NCBI GenBank assembly: GCA_035420085.1
Contig: DAOLUH010000012.1
Coordinates: 1-64,000 of the forward strand
Source of the DNA: DSWT01 sp035420085
Lineage (GTDB): Bacteria > Chloroflexota > Anaerolineae > B4-G1 > SLSP01
Direction of reading: 5' to 3'
Length of the DNA: 64,000 bases
Numbering within the stretch: position 1 is the first letter of the stretch; the number at the start of each line of letters is the position of its first letter. Of this stretch, positions 9,039 through 17,843 are shown one piece after another. Position numbers and translations under genes: made by a program. Below the pieces are notes generated by a model, which saw nothing but the letters and a program-made list of their open reading frames with translations, searched no databases and was not told the DNA's origin.

Positions 9039-10028
9039 CTACGGTCTCGGCGTCGGTGTGACGGTTGGCGTGACCGGAACCGTTGCTGTAAGTGTCTCAG
9101 TTGCTGTGAGCGTCGGCGTCGCCAATGGCGAGAGCGACATCTCGACGGTGGATTGCACAGGCAGCCCTTGTCGGAGCAACTGCCAGGCGATCTCGAAATC
9201 GTCGGCAGCCAGGCGGGGCGCGGTGGGCAGGTTTGCCAGTCCCAGGTCGAGGCGCTGCACGATCGCCGTGAGCGCGCTTTGTTGATGCGTTGGGATCGTC
9301 GCGCTCAGCGCCAGCAGCACGTTGCGCGCCTCTTGCACTTCGGTTGTCGCCGCTCCGAAATTGTCCTGCGCCAGTTGCAGACGCGCGCGGGTGAGTAGTT
9401 CCATCGCCTTGAGTAACTCCACGTCAGTGCGTACAGCGATCAGCGGCGCTTCATCTTTAACGGCGACGCCAAGAGCTTCGACGTCCTTGCCGGTCTGCGC
9501 GACGCGCTCTGTGAGCGTGTCCATCGTCGTTTCGAGCCTGGTCAATGCCGTCCGTAGCTTGGTGATGTCGGCCTCGTTGGTCGTTTGCTTGCCCTCCAAT
9601 GCACCGAGGTTTTCCTGCGCGGTTTTCAGCGCGGTTTGCGCCGCGCTCAATTCAGTCTCAGCCGCCGTCAGACGGGTTTGCAGCGCCTCCAATGTTTGTT
9701 GTGTGGCGACTTTCTGACTTTCGAGGGCGTCAATTTGTTCCTGCAACGTTTGTGCTTGCGCTTGCAAGGCTTGGGTTTGCTCGTTGAGTCGGCTGTAATC
9801 CTGCGCGTAGCGATTTTCCAGGTCGTCTAGTCGTCGCGTGTGCTCCTGGATCGGCTGGAAAATGTGCTGGTTGATGGCCGCAATGCCATACGTCGCGCCC
9901 CAGTAAACGCCTGCGCCCAACAGGACGCCGATCACCAGCACGAAAATCAACCGCAGTAAAAACTTCGCCAACCGGCCCAGGCCGCGCCAAAATTTCTGGC
10001 TGGAGGAGGAAGTAGCTTCTGTCGCCAT
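9039..10028 (-). CDS. Membrane-anchored coiled-coil protein with Thr/Pro-rich tail
   Basis: A 329-residue protein. A cytoplasmic N-terminus of about 20 residues is followed by one membrane helix ('FLLRLIFVLVIGVLLGAGVY'), then a heptad-rich coiled coil of about 150 residues (many 'LEAL', 'LQEQIDAL' turns), a small helical domain ('AMELLTRARLQLAQDNFG') and a Thr/Pro-rich C-terminal tail. I do not recognise a family. The pair with the next upstream gene (10039-11106), which shares the helix plus coiled-coil plan, is separated by only ten bases, so the two products probably act together at the membrane. Confidence 0.75.
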   Translation of the reverse strand: MATEATSSSSQKFWRGLGRLAKFLLRLIFVLVIGVLLGAGVYWGATYGIAAINQHIFQPIQEHTRRLDDLENRYAQDYSRLNEQTQALQAQAQTLQEQIDALESQKVATQQTLEALQTRLTAAETELSAAQTALKTAQENLGALEGKQTTNEADITKLRTALTRLETTMDTLTERVAQTGKDVEALGVAVKDEAPLIAVRTDVELLKAMELLTRARLQLAQDNFGAATTEVQEARNVLLALSATIPTHQQSALTAIVQRLDLGLANLPTAPRLAADDFEIAWQLLRQGLPVQSTVEMSLSPLATPTLTATETLTATVPVTPTVTPTPRP

Positions 10029-10038
10029 GATAGACCTC

Positions 10039-11106
10039 CTAATCGTTGGGGAAGAGACTGTTCAGCAAGTCGCGCAGACCGTCCATCACCTTCTGGAAGC
10101 GTCCGGCTTGCGCCTGTACTGCTTCCATCTGTGTACGCAGGGCTTCGGTTGCGCGGTTCAGGTCTTGCACCTGGGTCGAGAGGGTTTTCGCTTGCGCCGT
10201 CAGCGTCTCCAATTCGCGCTGCATATCGCCTTTTGCCGCCTCCAAAGTTTTAACGCGCTCGCTCAACGCTTCGAGGTTGTTCAGCCGCGTCTGGACGCTG
10301 TTCAGCGATTGTTCCAGCGTGCTCGCCTGTCCCCGGAGCGCCGCGACCTCCCGCGAGACCTGCGCCACATCGCCCGGCGAGGCGAAGGACAGCCCGCCGT
10401 TGATCCCGGCCAGGATGCCCAGGCTCAACGCCAGAGTGATGATCAACGTTACGACGAAGACGATGAAGCTGACCCAGGCGAGTTGCGCGCGCGTCACCGG
10501 CTTGGATGAGGTCGAAGCCGGCCGGGGTTGCGTGGCTTGCGGCGGCGGGGTCGGCTTTTGCGTTGCACTTTCCGCCGGCGCTGCTGGTAAGGTGGGCGGG
10601 ATAGGCGCGCTTTCTGGTAATGGGGGCGGCGTTTCTGCCGCGGAATGCGCAGCTTCCTCCAAAGGTGATGGGATGACCGCTTCTGGTAAGGGCGGCGGGG
10701 TCGCCTCCGGCGCGGCCGCTTCCGCGACGATGACCGACGCCGTCTCTTCATCCCAGGGCGGCACGACTGGTAGCGGCGGCAAGGGGGTCAAATCCGCCGG
10801 GATCTCGGTGACGCGCTGTGTGCTCTCCTCTGCAAGGGGTGTCATATCCACGAAGCTCAGATCAACCGGGGCCGCTTCGCTGGCTGGCGCTTCCACTTCG
10901 CTGGGCGGCGACTCTTCCACCGTGGCGTATGGCGCGATTTTGTCCAGCGTCGTCGGCCCGATCCCCGGCACACGGCGCACATCGTCGAACGACGCAAAAG
11001 GCCGCGCCTCCACAATGCGTTCCGCCAGCACAGGACCAACGCCCGGCACCTGGGTGAGTTCATCTTTCTCGGCTGTGTTGAGGTTAACTACCGTTTGGGT
11101 TTCCAT
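10039..11106 (-). CDS. Helix-hairpin-helix protein with membrane helix and coiled coil
   Basis: A 355-residue protein with an unusual order: a ComEA-like double helix-hairpin-helix at residues 5-60 ('VNLNTAEKDELTQVPGVGP', 'FASFDDVRRVPGIGPTTLDK'), a long Pro/Ala/Glu-rich linker, one membrane helix near residues 225-255 ('FIVFVVTLIITLALSLGILA') and a C-terminal coiled coil. The HhH motif usually binds the DNA backbone. With the N-terminus inside, it would place a DNA-binding module at the cytoplasmic face of the membrane. In ComEA the HhH is outside, so orientation matters. It is the first gene of a three-gene minus-strand group with the next coiled-coil gene and homoserine dehydrogenase. Confidence 0.78.
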   Translation of the reverse strand: METQTVVNLNTAEKDELTQVPGVGPVLAERIVEARPFASFDDVRRVPGIGPTTLDKIAPYATVEESPPSEVEAPASEAAPVDLSFVDMTPLAEESTQRVTEIPADLTPLPPLPVVPPWDEETASVIVAEAAAPEATPPPLPEAVIPSPLEEAAHSAAETPPPLPESAPIPPTLPAAPAESATQKPTPPPQATQPRPASTSSKPVTRAQLAWVSFIVFVVTLIITLALSLGILAGINGGLSFASPGDVAQVSREVAALRGQASTLEQSLNSVQTRLNNLEALSERVKTLEAAKGDMQRELETLTAQAKTLSTQVQDLNRATEALRTQMEAVQAQAGRFQKVMDGLRDLLNSLFPND

Positions 11107-11144
11107 GGCTCTCTCCTTTCGCTATTGTGAAACCTTATGCCCTT

Positions 11145-11173
11145 GTGATACACCCGTTTTTGATTTTGGGCAA
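11145..11173 (-). promoter_or_regulatory. Putative sigma70-type promoter of the HhH/coiled-coil operon
   Basis: On the minus strand TTGCCC is followed after 17 bases by TATCAC, about 39 bases before the start codon at 11106. The match is moderate. Confidence 0.4.
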
Positions 11174-11219
11174 GCGTTCATTGATATTTTTGTACATTTT
11201 ACCTTGAAGAGCTATAGTT

Positions 11220-11885
11220 TCACGCGGCCGGAAACCACCGCAGCAGTTCCGTTACGACCAATTTGTGCCCTTTACGATTGGGATGGTTGCCCCACGAGAG
11301 CAGATCGTCCAACGGGCCGGTCGTTTCTTCATACCGTTGGAAGGCGGCGAAGCTGTCGGCCAGACCAAGCCCGTATTCGGCGGCCAGATCGCGGATTTGC
11401 GCGGCGTGTTCCGCCAGCAGATGGCAGTCGTCGCCCGTGTATGTTGGCCGCTGCGTGACATCGTGCGTCGGCGTCAACAGGATCACTTTGCAGCCCCGCG
11501 CCAGGGCTTGCTCAATCATCGTCCGCCACGCGATTCTGGCGCTGCCCAGCCCGATCCGCCGGTCATTCAGGCCGTAGTCGAGCGTCACCACGTCGGGTTT
11601 GTGGCAGAGCGCGTCCTCCGCGAAGCGCGTCGCCCCCGCGTCTGATTCCTCCCCGCCGCGCGCGGTGACAATCACGTTGAGCACGGCGAAGGGAAACCGC
11701 TGCTTCAATCCCCGGAAGAGCAGGTGCGGATAGGCGTGGAGCGCATCCACCAGCGGTGTGGCGAAATACCCGGCGGGGACGCTGTGCCCGTGACACACGA
11801 TGTTGATTGTGCGGTTGTCGGGCCAATGGGTCTTCAGAACAGCGACAATGTCGGCGAGATAACTGGCTTGGTCGGCAGGCGACAT
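11220..11885 (-). CDS. SGNH/GDSL-family hydrolase
   Basis: A 221-residue cytoplasmic-looking esterase-fold protein. The four SGNH blocks can be read: 'IVCHGHSVPAGYF' (Ser in GHS in place of GDS), 'TARGGEES' (Gly), 'LDYGLNDRRIGLG' (Asn) and 'WGNHPNRKGH' (His). Family members deacylate carbohydrates, lipids or peptidoglycan; the substrate here is unknown. Start ATG 11885 is chosen because AAAGGAG stands seven bases ahead; an in-frame start at 11972 would cross the divergent promoter. It is divergent from the FAD oxidoreductase. Confidence 0.82.
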   Translation of the reverse strand: MSPADQASYLADIVAVLKTHWPDNRTINIVCHGHSVPAGYFATPLVDALHAYPHLLFRGLKQRFPFAVLNVIVTARGGEESDAGATRFAEDALCHKPDVVTLDYGLNDRRIGLGSARIAWRTMIEQALARGCKVILLTPTHDVTQRPTYTGDDCHLLAEHAAQIRDLAAEYGLGLADSFAAFQRYEETTGPLDDLLSWGNHPNRKGHKLVVTELLRWFPAA

Positions 11886-11913
11886 AACTTTCTCCTTTGG
11901 TCTATGCCTTGTT

Positions 11914-11941
11914 TTGACTTTGGTCTTGCTAACTATATACT
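11914..11941 (+). promoter_or_regulatory. Sigma70-type promoter of the FAD oxidoreductase gene
   Basis: TTGACT at 11914-11919 and TATACT at 11936-11941 are 16 bases apart; the start codon follows at 11961. Confidence 0.6.
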
Positions 11942-11960
11942 TGTTGTGGGGAAAATAAAA

Positions 11961-13229
11961 ATGCAAACACAACCGACCTTGACGACAGATGTGTTAGTGG
12001 TTGGCGCGGGGGCGTCGGGGATTCCCGCCGCCATTGGCGCAGCCCGCGCGGGCGCGAATGTCATATTGCTAGAGGAAGACCCGGTCATCGGCGGGGCCAC
12101 TACCGATTATTACGTGGATATGCTGTGCGGTGGGCCGGTCACGGGCGTGATGCTGGAAGCCCAGACGCTGCTCAAAAAGCACTACAGTCCCACCCGTGAC
12201 GCGCTTTTTTTCCTGCCGGATAGTTTCCAGCGCGTGTTCTGGCAGTTGTTGAACCAGGAGCCAAATATCACCACGTTGACCGGCGCGCGCGTGGTGGAGA
12301 CGTTGACGGAGGTCAGTGCATCACGGGTGATCGGCGTGCGCGCTGAGACTGGTTTGGGCCGCGCGTTGACTATCCGTAGCGCCGTGACCGTGGATGCGAC
12401 CGGTTGTGGGGCGGTCGCTATTCAGGCCGGATGTACTGCGTTGTATGGCCGGGACGCCAGATCTGATTTCGGTGAACCGCACGCGCCGCAGAAGCGCGAT
12501 CGGCGCGTGCAAGAGTGTACCTGGATGTACATCAGCCAAAAACTTGGCGACGGGCCGCCGTTTGATATGATGCGCCTGGACAACGTTCGGCTTGGCGTGC
12601 TTGTCAACGGCCTGGGCTGGTTTCACGATGACCCGGAGTTGGCCTTGCGCCTGAATCCCGGCGTGTATCTGCATTGGGGCTGCCATGTGCGTTGCGACGA
12701 TACGCGCGACAGTTGCGCGTTGGGCCAGGCGCAGACCGAAGCCTTGCAGCTTATGGAACGCGATCACGCGCTGCTGCGGGAAAACGGTTATACCGTCTAC
12801 CTGGCCCCGCGTCTGGGCGTGCGGGAATCGAACCGCATCCTGGGCGAGCATGTGGTCAGTGAAAACGACTTGCGCTCTGGCGTCTTGCCGGCCGATACCA
12901 TTGCGGTGGGAACTTATGGCATTGATATTTGGGGCGAATATAAGGGCATCAAAATTGCCGATCGGGTGACGCCGGCCTACGGCATTCCCTACCGCGCGTT
13001 GACGCCCCGCGACGTGGACGGGTTGCTCCTGGCCGGGCGCAACATCAGCGGCTCGCATCTGGGGATGAGCGCCTACCGCGTGATGCCGATTGCCGCCAGC
13101 ATCGGGCAAGCCGCCGGCGTGGCCGCTGCGCTCTGCGTCCGTCACACCTGCCAACCGCGCGCGCTTGACCCGGGGCTTGTTCGTTCGCTATTGCGTATGC
13201 AAAACATGCAACTCGACTTTGAATTTTAG
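11961..13229 (+). CDS. FAD-dependent oxidoreductase
   Basis: A 422-residue flavoprotein of the FAD_oxidored (PF12831-like) type. The dinucleotide-binding start is 'VLVVGAGASGIPAAIGAARAG' read as V-L-V-V-G-A-G-A-S-G, followed by 'VILLEEDPVIGGATTDYYVD'. The FAD-closing C-terminal motif is 'LLLAGRNISGSHLGMSAYRV' with 'PIAASIGQAAGVAAA'. It has no signal peptide and no Fe-S ligands that I can see. The substrate is unknown; members often oxidise or reduce hydroxy acids or sugars. The stop codon overlaps the Shine-Dalgarno of the malic enzyme gene, so the two are co-translated parts of one operon. Confidence 0.85.
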   Translation: MQTQPTLTTDVLVVGAGASGIPAAIGAARAGANVILLEEDPVIGGATTDYYVDMLCGGPVTGVMLEAQTLLKKHYSPTRDALFFLPDSFQRVFWQLLNQEPNITTLTGARVVETLTEVSASRVIGVRAETGLGRALTIRSAVTVDATGCGAVAIQAGCTALYGRDARSDFGEPHAPQKRDRRVQECTWMYISQKLGDGPPFDMMRLDNVRLGVLVNGLGWFHDDPELALRLNPGVYLHWGCHVRCDDTRDSCALGQAQTEALQLMERDHALLRENGYTVYLAPRLGVRESNRILGEHVVSENDLRSGVLPADTIAVGTYGIDIWGEYKGIKIADRVTPAYGIPYRALTPRDVDGLLLAGRNISGSHLGMSAYRVMPIAASIGQAAGVAAALCVRHTCQPRALDPGLVRSLLRMQNMQLDFEF

Positions 13230-13238
13230 GAGGTTATG

Positions 13239-14690
13239 ATGACTGAATTACACCTGACATTGGACAATCTGGATGACATTCTCTCCGGTCAACTGACCGA
13301 GGAGAAAATCGCGCGGGCGAAGACGCTGTTCCTCAAGCGGTTGGCGGAACAGGCGCACCGCTTTTACCGGGGCAAAATGCAGACCGTGCCCAAAGCCGGC
13401 GTGTTCGGCTTCAACTGGTTCAACGTCTGGTACACACCGGGCGTCTCGCAGATTTCGACGACGATCCGCAGCGACAACGATGCCTCCTACGAGCTTTCCA
13501 ACCGGGGCAACTACGTCGCCGTGGTGAGCGACTCCACCCGCGTGCTTGGCGACGGCGATTGTACGCCGCCCGGCGGCCTGGGCGTGATGGAGGGCAAGTC
13601 GTTCCTGATGAAGTACCTCGGCGGTATTGACGCGACCGCGCTGTGCATTGACAGCCGCGACGCGCAGGGCCAGCACTCCGCCGACAAAATCATTGACTTC
13701 GTGAAGATGGTGCAGCCGAGCTTCGGCGCGATCAACCTGGAAGACATCTCACAGCCCAACTGCTTCAAAGTGCTCGATACGTTGCGCGCCGAGTGCGACA
13801 TCCCCGTGTGGCACGACGACGCGCAGGGGACGGCGTGTGTCACGCTGGCGGGGCTGCTCAACGCGCTCAAGCTGGTGGATAAGCCGATCGGTGAAGCGAA
13901 GATGGTGTTCCTCGGCGCGGGGGCATCGAACACGACCATTGTGCGCATCATCATCGAGGCGGGCGGCAACCCTGACAACATCGTCGTGTTCGATTCCAGA
14001 GGCGGCCTGCACCGCGACCGCAAAGACATCCAGGCCGACACGCGCTTCTACCGCAAGTGGGAGATCTGCGAGCAGACCAACCCGCGCCTGATCGCCGATT
14101 TCGACGAGGCGATGAAGGGCGCGGACGTGCTCATTGCGGCCTCCACGCCCGGCCCCGGCGTCGTGAAGCCGGAATCCGTTCGTTTGATGGCGCCCAAGTC
14201 CATCGTTTTCGCCTGCGCCAACCCCGTCCCGGAGATTTATCCCTACGCGGCGAAAGAGGCCGGAGCCTACATCGTCGCCACCGGGCGCGGGGACTTCCCC
14301 AACCAGGTCAATAACTCCCTGGGTTTCCCCGGCATCCTCAAAGGCGCGTTGCTCGTGCGCGCTCGTGGCATCTCCGATGAGATGACGATTGCCGCTGCCC
14401 GCTCGCTGGCGACCTTTGCGGAACAGCGCGGCATTGATCCTGAAAACATTACCGCCCGTATGGACGAACCCGGCGTCTTCCCGCACGAAGCTGCCGATGT
14501 GGCGATGCAGGCCGTCGCCGAAGGGCTGGCGCGCGTCTCGCTCACCCGCGAAGAGGCGTTCGCGCAGGCCGCCCACGACATCACGCAGGCACGAGCGATG
14601 ATCGAGCACCTGATCGCCGCGCAATTCATCGAACAACCGCCCCAGGCGATGCTGCAAGAAGCCCTGGAGTGGGCGATTGGACAGGTATAG
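13239..14690 (+). CDS. Malic enzyme (NAD(P)-dependent)
   Basis: A 483-residue malate dehydrogenase (oxaloacetate-decarboxylating) that converts malate to pyruvate and CO2. Diagnostic stretches are 'WYTPGVSQIS', 'VVSDSTRVLGDGD', 'INLEDISQPNCF', 'VWHDDAQGTACVTLAG' (metal-ligand Asp pair) and the nucleotide site 'FLGAGASNTTIVR'. The N-terminal 60 residues are longer than in simple MaeB proteins; there is no phosphotransacetylase-like tail. AGGAGG at 13228-13233 supports ATG 13239, with ATG 13236 as the alternative. It follows the FAD oxidoreductase without a gap, which suggests joint organic-acid metabolism. Confidence 0.9.
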   Translation: MTELHLTLDNLDDILSGQLTEEKIARAKTLFLKRLAEQAHRFYRGKMQTVPKAGVFGFNWFNVWYTPGVSQISTTIRSDNDASYELSNRGNYVAVVSDSTRVLGDGDCTPPGGLGVMEGKSFLMKYLGGIDATALCIDSRDAQGQHSADKIIDFVKMVQPSFGAINLEDISQPNCFKVLDTLRAECDIPVWHDDAQGTACVTLAGLLNALKLVDKPIGEAKMVFLGAGASNTTIVRIIIEAGGNPDNIVVFDSRGGLHRDRKDIQADTRFYRKWEICEQTNPRLIADFDEAMKGADVLIAASTPGPGVVKPESVRLMAPKSIVFACANPVPEIYPYAAKEAGAYIVATGRGDFPNQVNNSLGFPGILKGALLVRARGISDEMTIAAARSLATFAEQRGIDPENITARMDEPGVFPHEAADVAMQAVAEGLARVSLTREEAFAQAAHDITQARAMIEHLIAAQFIEQPPQAMLQEALEWAIGQV

Positions 14691-14691
14691 G

Positions 14692-14799
14692 TGGGGGGAG
14701 AACACGGATAGAGAAATGGACGATTGCTGTTTGAACAGCGGAGAACCATAACGAGTATAACCTATCGTGTATTTCTTAATCCGTGGTCTTCCCCCTAGG
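14692..14799. repeat. 'cacggat-gaaatggacgat' inverted repeat, copy 1
   Basis: The left half carries 'aacacggatagagaaatgg' and 'acgat'; the right half carries the reverse complement ending 'aatccgtggtcttcccc'. The two halves can pair over most of the spacer between malic enzyme and kinase. Related copies are at 16797-17010, 17831-18483 and 51203-51231. Confidence 0.8.
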
Positions 14800-14818
14800 C
14801 GCGAAAGGAGATCGTTCT

Positions 14819-16786
14819 ATGACGCACATGATCGGTAAGTACGAAATCCTCGAAGAACTCGGGCGCGGCGGTTTCGCCACCGTGTACAAAGCCCGCGACA
14901 GCGACCTTGAGCGCATCGTCGCCCTCAAAGTCCTGCACGCTTCCTGGGCGAATGAGCCGGACTTCACGCTGCGCTTCCGCAACGAGGCGCGGGCCGCCGC
15001 AAACCTGCGTCACCCGCATATCGTTACTGTCTACGAAGCGGGGGAGGCGGCCGGGCAACTGTTCATCGCGATGGAATACCTGCCGGGGCGCACCTTGCGC
15101 GAGTGGCTGGAAGCGGAAGGCGCGCTTTCGCTGGAACAGGCGCTTCCCGTTCTCGAACAGATCGCCGATGCGCTGGACTACGCGCACGCCCAAGGCATCG
15201 TTCACCGCGACATCAAGCCTGCCAACATCATGGTCGAGACGACCACGCGCGGCCCGCGTGCGGTGCTGACGGACTTTGGCTTGGTGAAGGCGCTCGAAAG
15301 CAGCGCGGCGTTGACCTCGCAAGGTACGTTGCTCGGTTCGCCGGAGTACATGGCCCCGGAGCAGGCCGATCCTGAGCGCGTGGCCGAGATCGGCCCGGCG
15401 ACCGACCGCTATGCCTTGGGCATCGTCGCTTACCAGATGCTCGCCGGGCGCGCGCCTTTCCTCGGCAACACGCCCGCCACCCTCAACGCGCACCTCAACC
15501 TGCAACCGCCCGATCCACGGCGCTTTGTGGCTGACCTGCCCTCCGATGTGACCGCCATCCTGCTCACGATGCTGGCGAAGGCCCCCGCCGACCGTTTCCC
15601 CACCGCGATGGCGTTTGTGGAGCGGCTGAAAGCGATTGCCGAAGGAAAGAAGCCCGAACCGCTGGCTGCCAGCCGTGCGCCACAGGAGCACCCCCCTGTG
15701 AAAGCGGAAACCCCGGCGCACGTAGAACGTGAGCAACAGCCAGCGCCTTCTCGTCCCATGCCTCCTGTGCGCCGCCTGCCGTCATGGCTTTGGTGGGCGG
15801 GGGGTGGGGGACTTGTGCTGTTGATCGGCATCGTGTTGGTGGCAGTAGTCCTCCCGGCGCTGCAAGGTCCATCGGTCACCCCCACCCTTGAACCAGCGTC
15901 CGCCCCGACGCAAACGGCGACTGTGGCAACAGCTACATCTGAACCCTCGCCGACCCCCACAGAGACCGTGTCTGTCGCAACGCCTGATGTCGAGCCGACT
16001 CCATCCTCTGCGCCCGAACCAACTCCGCTCCCCGACAACACCTGGCTGCGTCCCGCCGATGACATGATTATGGTGTATGTCCCGGCGGGCACATTCCAGA
16101 TGGGGAGTGAAGAGGGTGACGAGGACGAAAAACCGGTGCATACAGTGACTTTGGATGGCTTCTGGATTGACCGTAACGAAGTGATGAACGTGCAATATGC
16201 AGTTTGCGTGAATGTCGGGAAATGTACCGCCCCCACCGTATGTGACACGGGGACGCCGACTTATCAGAATCCTGGCATGGAAGATCACCCGGTTGTTTGC
16301 GTGTCTTGGGAAGATGCCAGAGCCTATTGCGCCTGGGCCGGCGGGCGCTTGCCGACTGAGGCGGAGTGGGAATACGCTGCGCGGGGACCGGAGGGCAATC
16401 TTTACCCGTGGGGCAATACCTTCGATGACACCCTCGTGAACTTCTGCGATATAAATTGTCAGGAACCCCATGCCGTTAAGACGGCGGACGATGGGTACGC
16501 GCAGACCGCGCCGGTGGTGAGTAATGACGACAACAAGAGTTGGTGTGGGGCGTTTGACATGGCGGGCAATGTGTGGGAGTGGGTGGCAGATCGGTATGGC
16601 CCGTATCCTTCTGAACCACAGACAAACCCGAAAGGACCGTCGGAGGGCGACTATCGTGTGATGCGGGGTGGGGCATGGTCCACAAGCTATTGGGGTGTTC
16701 GAAGTACTTTCCGCTTCAAGGATATGCCGGCTGGTAGGGATGATTTTCTCGGATTTCGGTGTGTGGTGGAACGTCAAGCGCCGTAG
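14819..16786 (+). CDS. Membrane Ser/Thr protein kinase fused to extracytoplasmic FGE-sulfatase domain
   Basis: A 655-residue fusion. Residues 8-270 are a Hanks-type kinase: Gly loop 'LGRGGFATVYKA', Lys37 in 'VALKVL', His-Arg-Asp at 129-131 in 'IVHRDIKPANIM', Asp152 in 'TDFG' and 'GSPEYMAPEQ'. A Pro-rich linker leads to one membrane helix (about residues 322-346), a Thr/Pro-rich stalk, and a formylglycine-generating-enzyme/C-lectin-like domain from about residue 413 ('PAGTFQMGSEEGDEDEKPVH', 'GGRLPTEAEWEYAARG', 'DMAGNVWEWVADR', 'VMRGGAWS', 'GFRCV'). The FGE domain should lie outside the cell as a ligand-sensing module rather than an oxidase. AAAGGAG precedes ATG 14819. It opens the repeat-separated trio with the GxxExxY and CHAT genes. 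Confidence 0.92.
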   Translation: MTHMIGKYEILEELGRGGFATVYKARDSDLERIVALKVLHASWANEPDFTLRFRNEARAAANLRHPHIVTVYEAGEAAGQLFIAMEYLPGRTLREWLEAEGALSLEQALPVLEQIADALDYAHAQGIVHRDIKPANIMVETTTRGPRAVLTDFGLVKALESSAALTSQGTLLGSPEYMAPEQADPERVAEIGPATDRYALGIVAYQMLAGRAPFLGNTPATLNAHLNLQPPDPRRFVADLPSDVTAILLTMLAKAPADRFPTAMAFVERLKAIAEGKKPEPLAASRAPQEHPPVKAETPAHVEREQQPAPSRPMPPVRRLPSWLWWAGGGGLVLLIGIVLVAVVLPALQGPSVTPTLEPASAPTQTATVATATSEPSPTPTETVSVATPDVEPTPSSAPEPTPLPDNTWLRPADDMIMVYVPAGTFQMGSEEGDEDEKPVHTVTLDGFWIDRNEVMNVQYAVCVNVGKCTAPTVCDTGTPTYQNPGMEDHPVVCVSWEDARAYCAWAGGRLPTEAEWEYAARGPEGNLYPWGNTFDDTLVNFCDINCQEPHAVKTADDGYAQTAPVVSNDDNKSWCGAFDMAGNVWEWVADRYGPYPSEPQTNPKGPSEGDYRVMRGGAWSTSYWGVRSTFRFKDMPAGRDDFLGFRCVVERQAP

Positions 16787-16796
16787 CAATTAACGC

Positions 16797-17010
16797 GGAG
16801 GGGAGCATCACGGATGAGAACACGGATGATGGAAATGGACGATAACTTGCTGTTTGGCGAATCTACCTATATTCAAGGGCCTTCTTGTCGTAGATTTTCC
16901 CTGTCCGTACTCGTCCCTATCGTGTATTTCTTCTATCCGCGTTTATCGCTGTGCATTCACTATCCATGTTTATCATCGTCCATTTCCCTATCCGTGGTTG
17001 TCCCCCGCGA
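16797..17010. repeat. 'cacggat-gaaatggacgat' inverted repeat, copy 2
   Basis: The left part reads 'atcacggatgagaacacgg' and 'gaaatggacgata'; the right part holds several reverse-complement units ending 'atccgtggttgtcccc'. It fills the whole space between the kinase and GxxExxY genes; no gene is seen in it. Confidence 0.8.
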
Positions 17011-17018
17011 GGTAAACT

Positions 17019-17843
17019 ATGCCAGAAGATAAACTTCTCCACGCCGATCTAACCTACGCCATCCGTGGCGTCCTGTACGACGTCGGCAACCATCTGGAGC
17101 CAAAGCTGCCGGAGAAGTACTACCAGGAGGCCATCAGCATCGGACTGGAGCGGCGCAATCTTCGGCACACGCTCGAAGCCGAATATCACGTGACGTATCG
17201 TGATACTGAAGTGGGACGCTATTATTGCGATGTCGTCGTTGAGGACAAAGTCATCCTCGAATTGAAAGTCGTCCCCGAATTAACCGGATTGAACCGCGCG
17301 CAATTGCTCTCCTACCTGCGCGTCACCGGGGCCGACGTGGGCTTGCTGGTAAATTTCGGAACGCCGCGCGTGGTGATTGACCGTTATGCTGGTTGGTATG
17401 CCCGCGACCGCGCAGATTTTGCCTGGCAACCCTGCTATCCCGATGATCCAGATCTACTTTACCCTGAATTGATTGGCCGTTTCTATGAGTGTCTATACCG
17501 GGTGCATTACGAACTGGGGCCAGGCTTCTTTCACCACGTTTATCGTCGCTCTGTACAAGTTGAATTGAGCGAGCAGCTTATCCCTTACGTCTTCGTCCGT
17601 GAAATCCCTGTCGTCTACGAAGGCGAACCGATCGGTGTAAGTCCTTGCCGGTTACTCATCGTTGACGAGAAAGTGATCGTAGCAGCCTTTGCCGTCAACG
17701 CGATGTTGGATGCCTACGCCGTCAAGATGCGGCGGTATCTGGAGTACTTCGGGCTGCAATTGGGTCTCCTGGCGAATTTCCACGGGGAACAGTTGGAAGT
17801 CAGGCCCGTGCGTATAGCAGCACCAGGAGATCACCACAGATGA
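17019..17843 (+). CDS. GxxExxY protein with duplicated domain (PD-(D/E)XK-like)
   Basis: A 274-residue protein made of two copies of the GxxExxY fold. The first copy (residues 1-125) has 'GNHLEPKLPEKYYQEAISI' in place of the name motif and an intact nuclease-like core 'YCDVVVEDKVILELKVV' (Asp, then Glu-x-Lys) followed by 'AQLLSYLRVTGADVGLLVNF'. The second (about 145-260) has 'ELGPGFFHHVYRRSVQVEL' and ends 'GLQLGLLANF', but its core reads 'LLIVDEKVIVAAFAV', so the Glu-x-Lys pair is gone. GxxExxY proteins are small and of unknown role; the core resembles restriction-type nucleases. The C-terminus ('GDHHR') reads into the tandem repeat. Confidence 0.8.
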   Translation: MPEDKLLHADLTYAIRGVLYDVGNHLEPKLPEKYYQEAISIGLERRNLRHTLEAEYHVTYRDTEVGRYYCDVVVEDKVILELKVVPELTGLNRAQLLSYLRVTGADVGLLVNFGTPRVVIDRYAGWYARDRADFAWQPCYPDDPDLLYPELIGRFYECLYRVHYELGPGFFHHVYRRSVQVELSEQLIPYVFVREIPVVYEGEPIGVSPCRLLIVDEKVIVAAFAVNAMLDAYAVKMRRYLEYFGLQLGLLANFHGEQLEVRPVRIAAPGDHHR

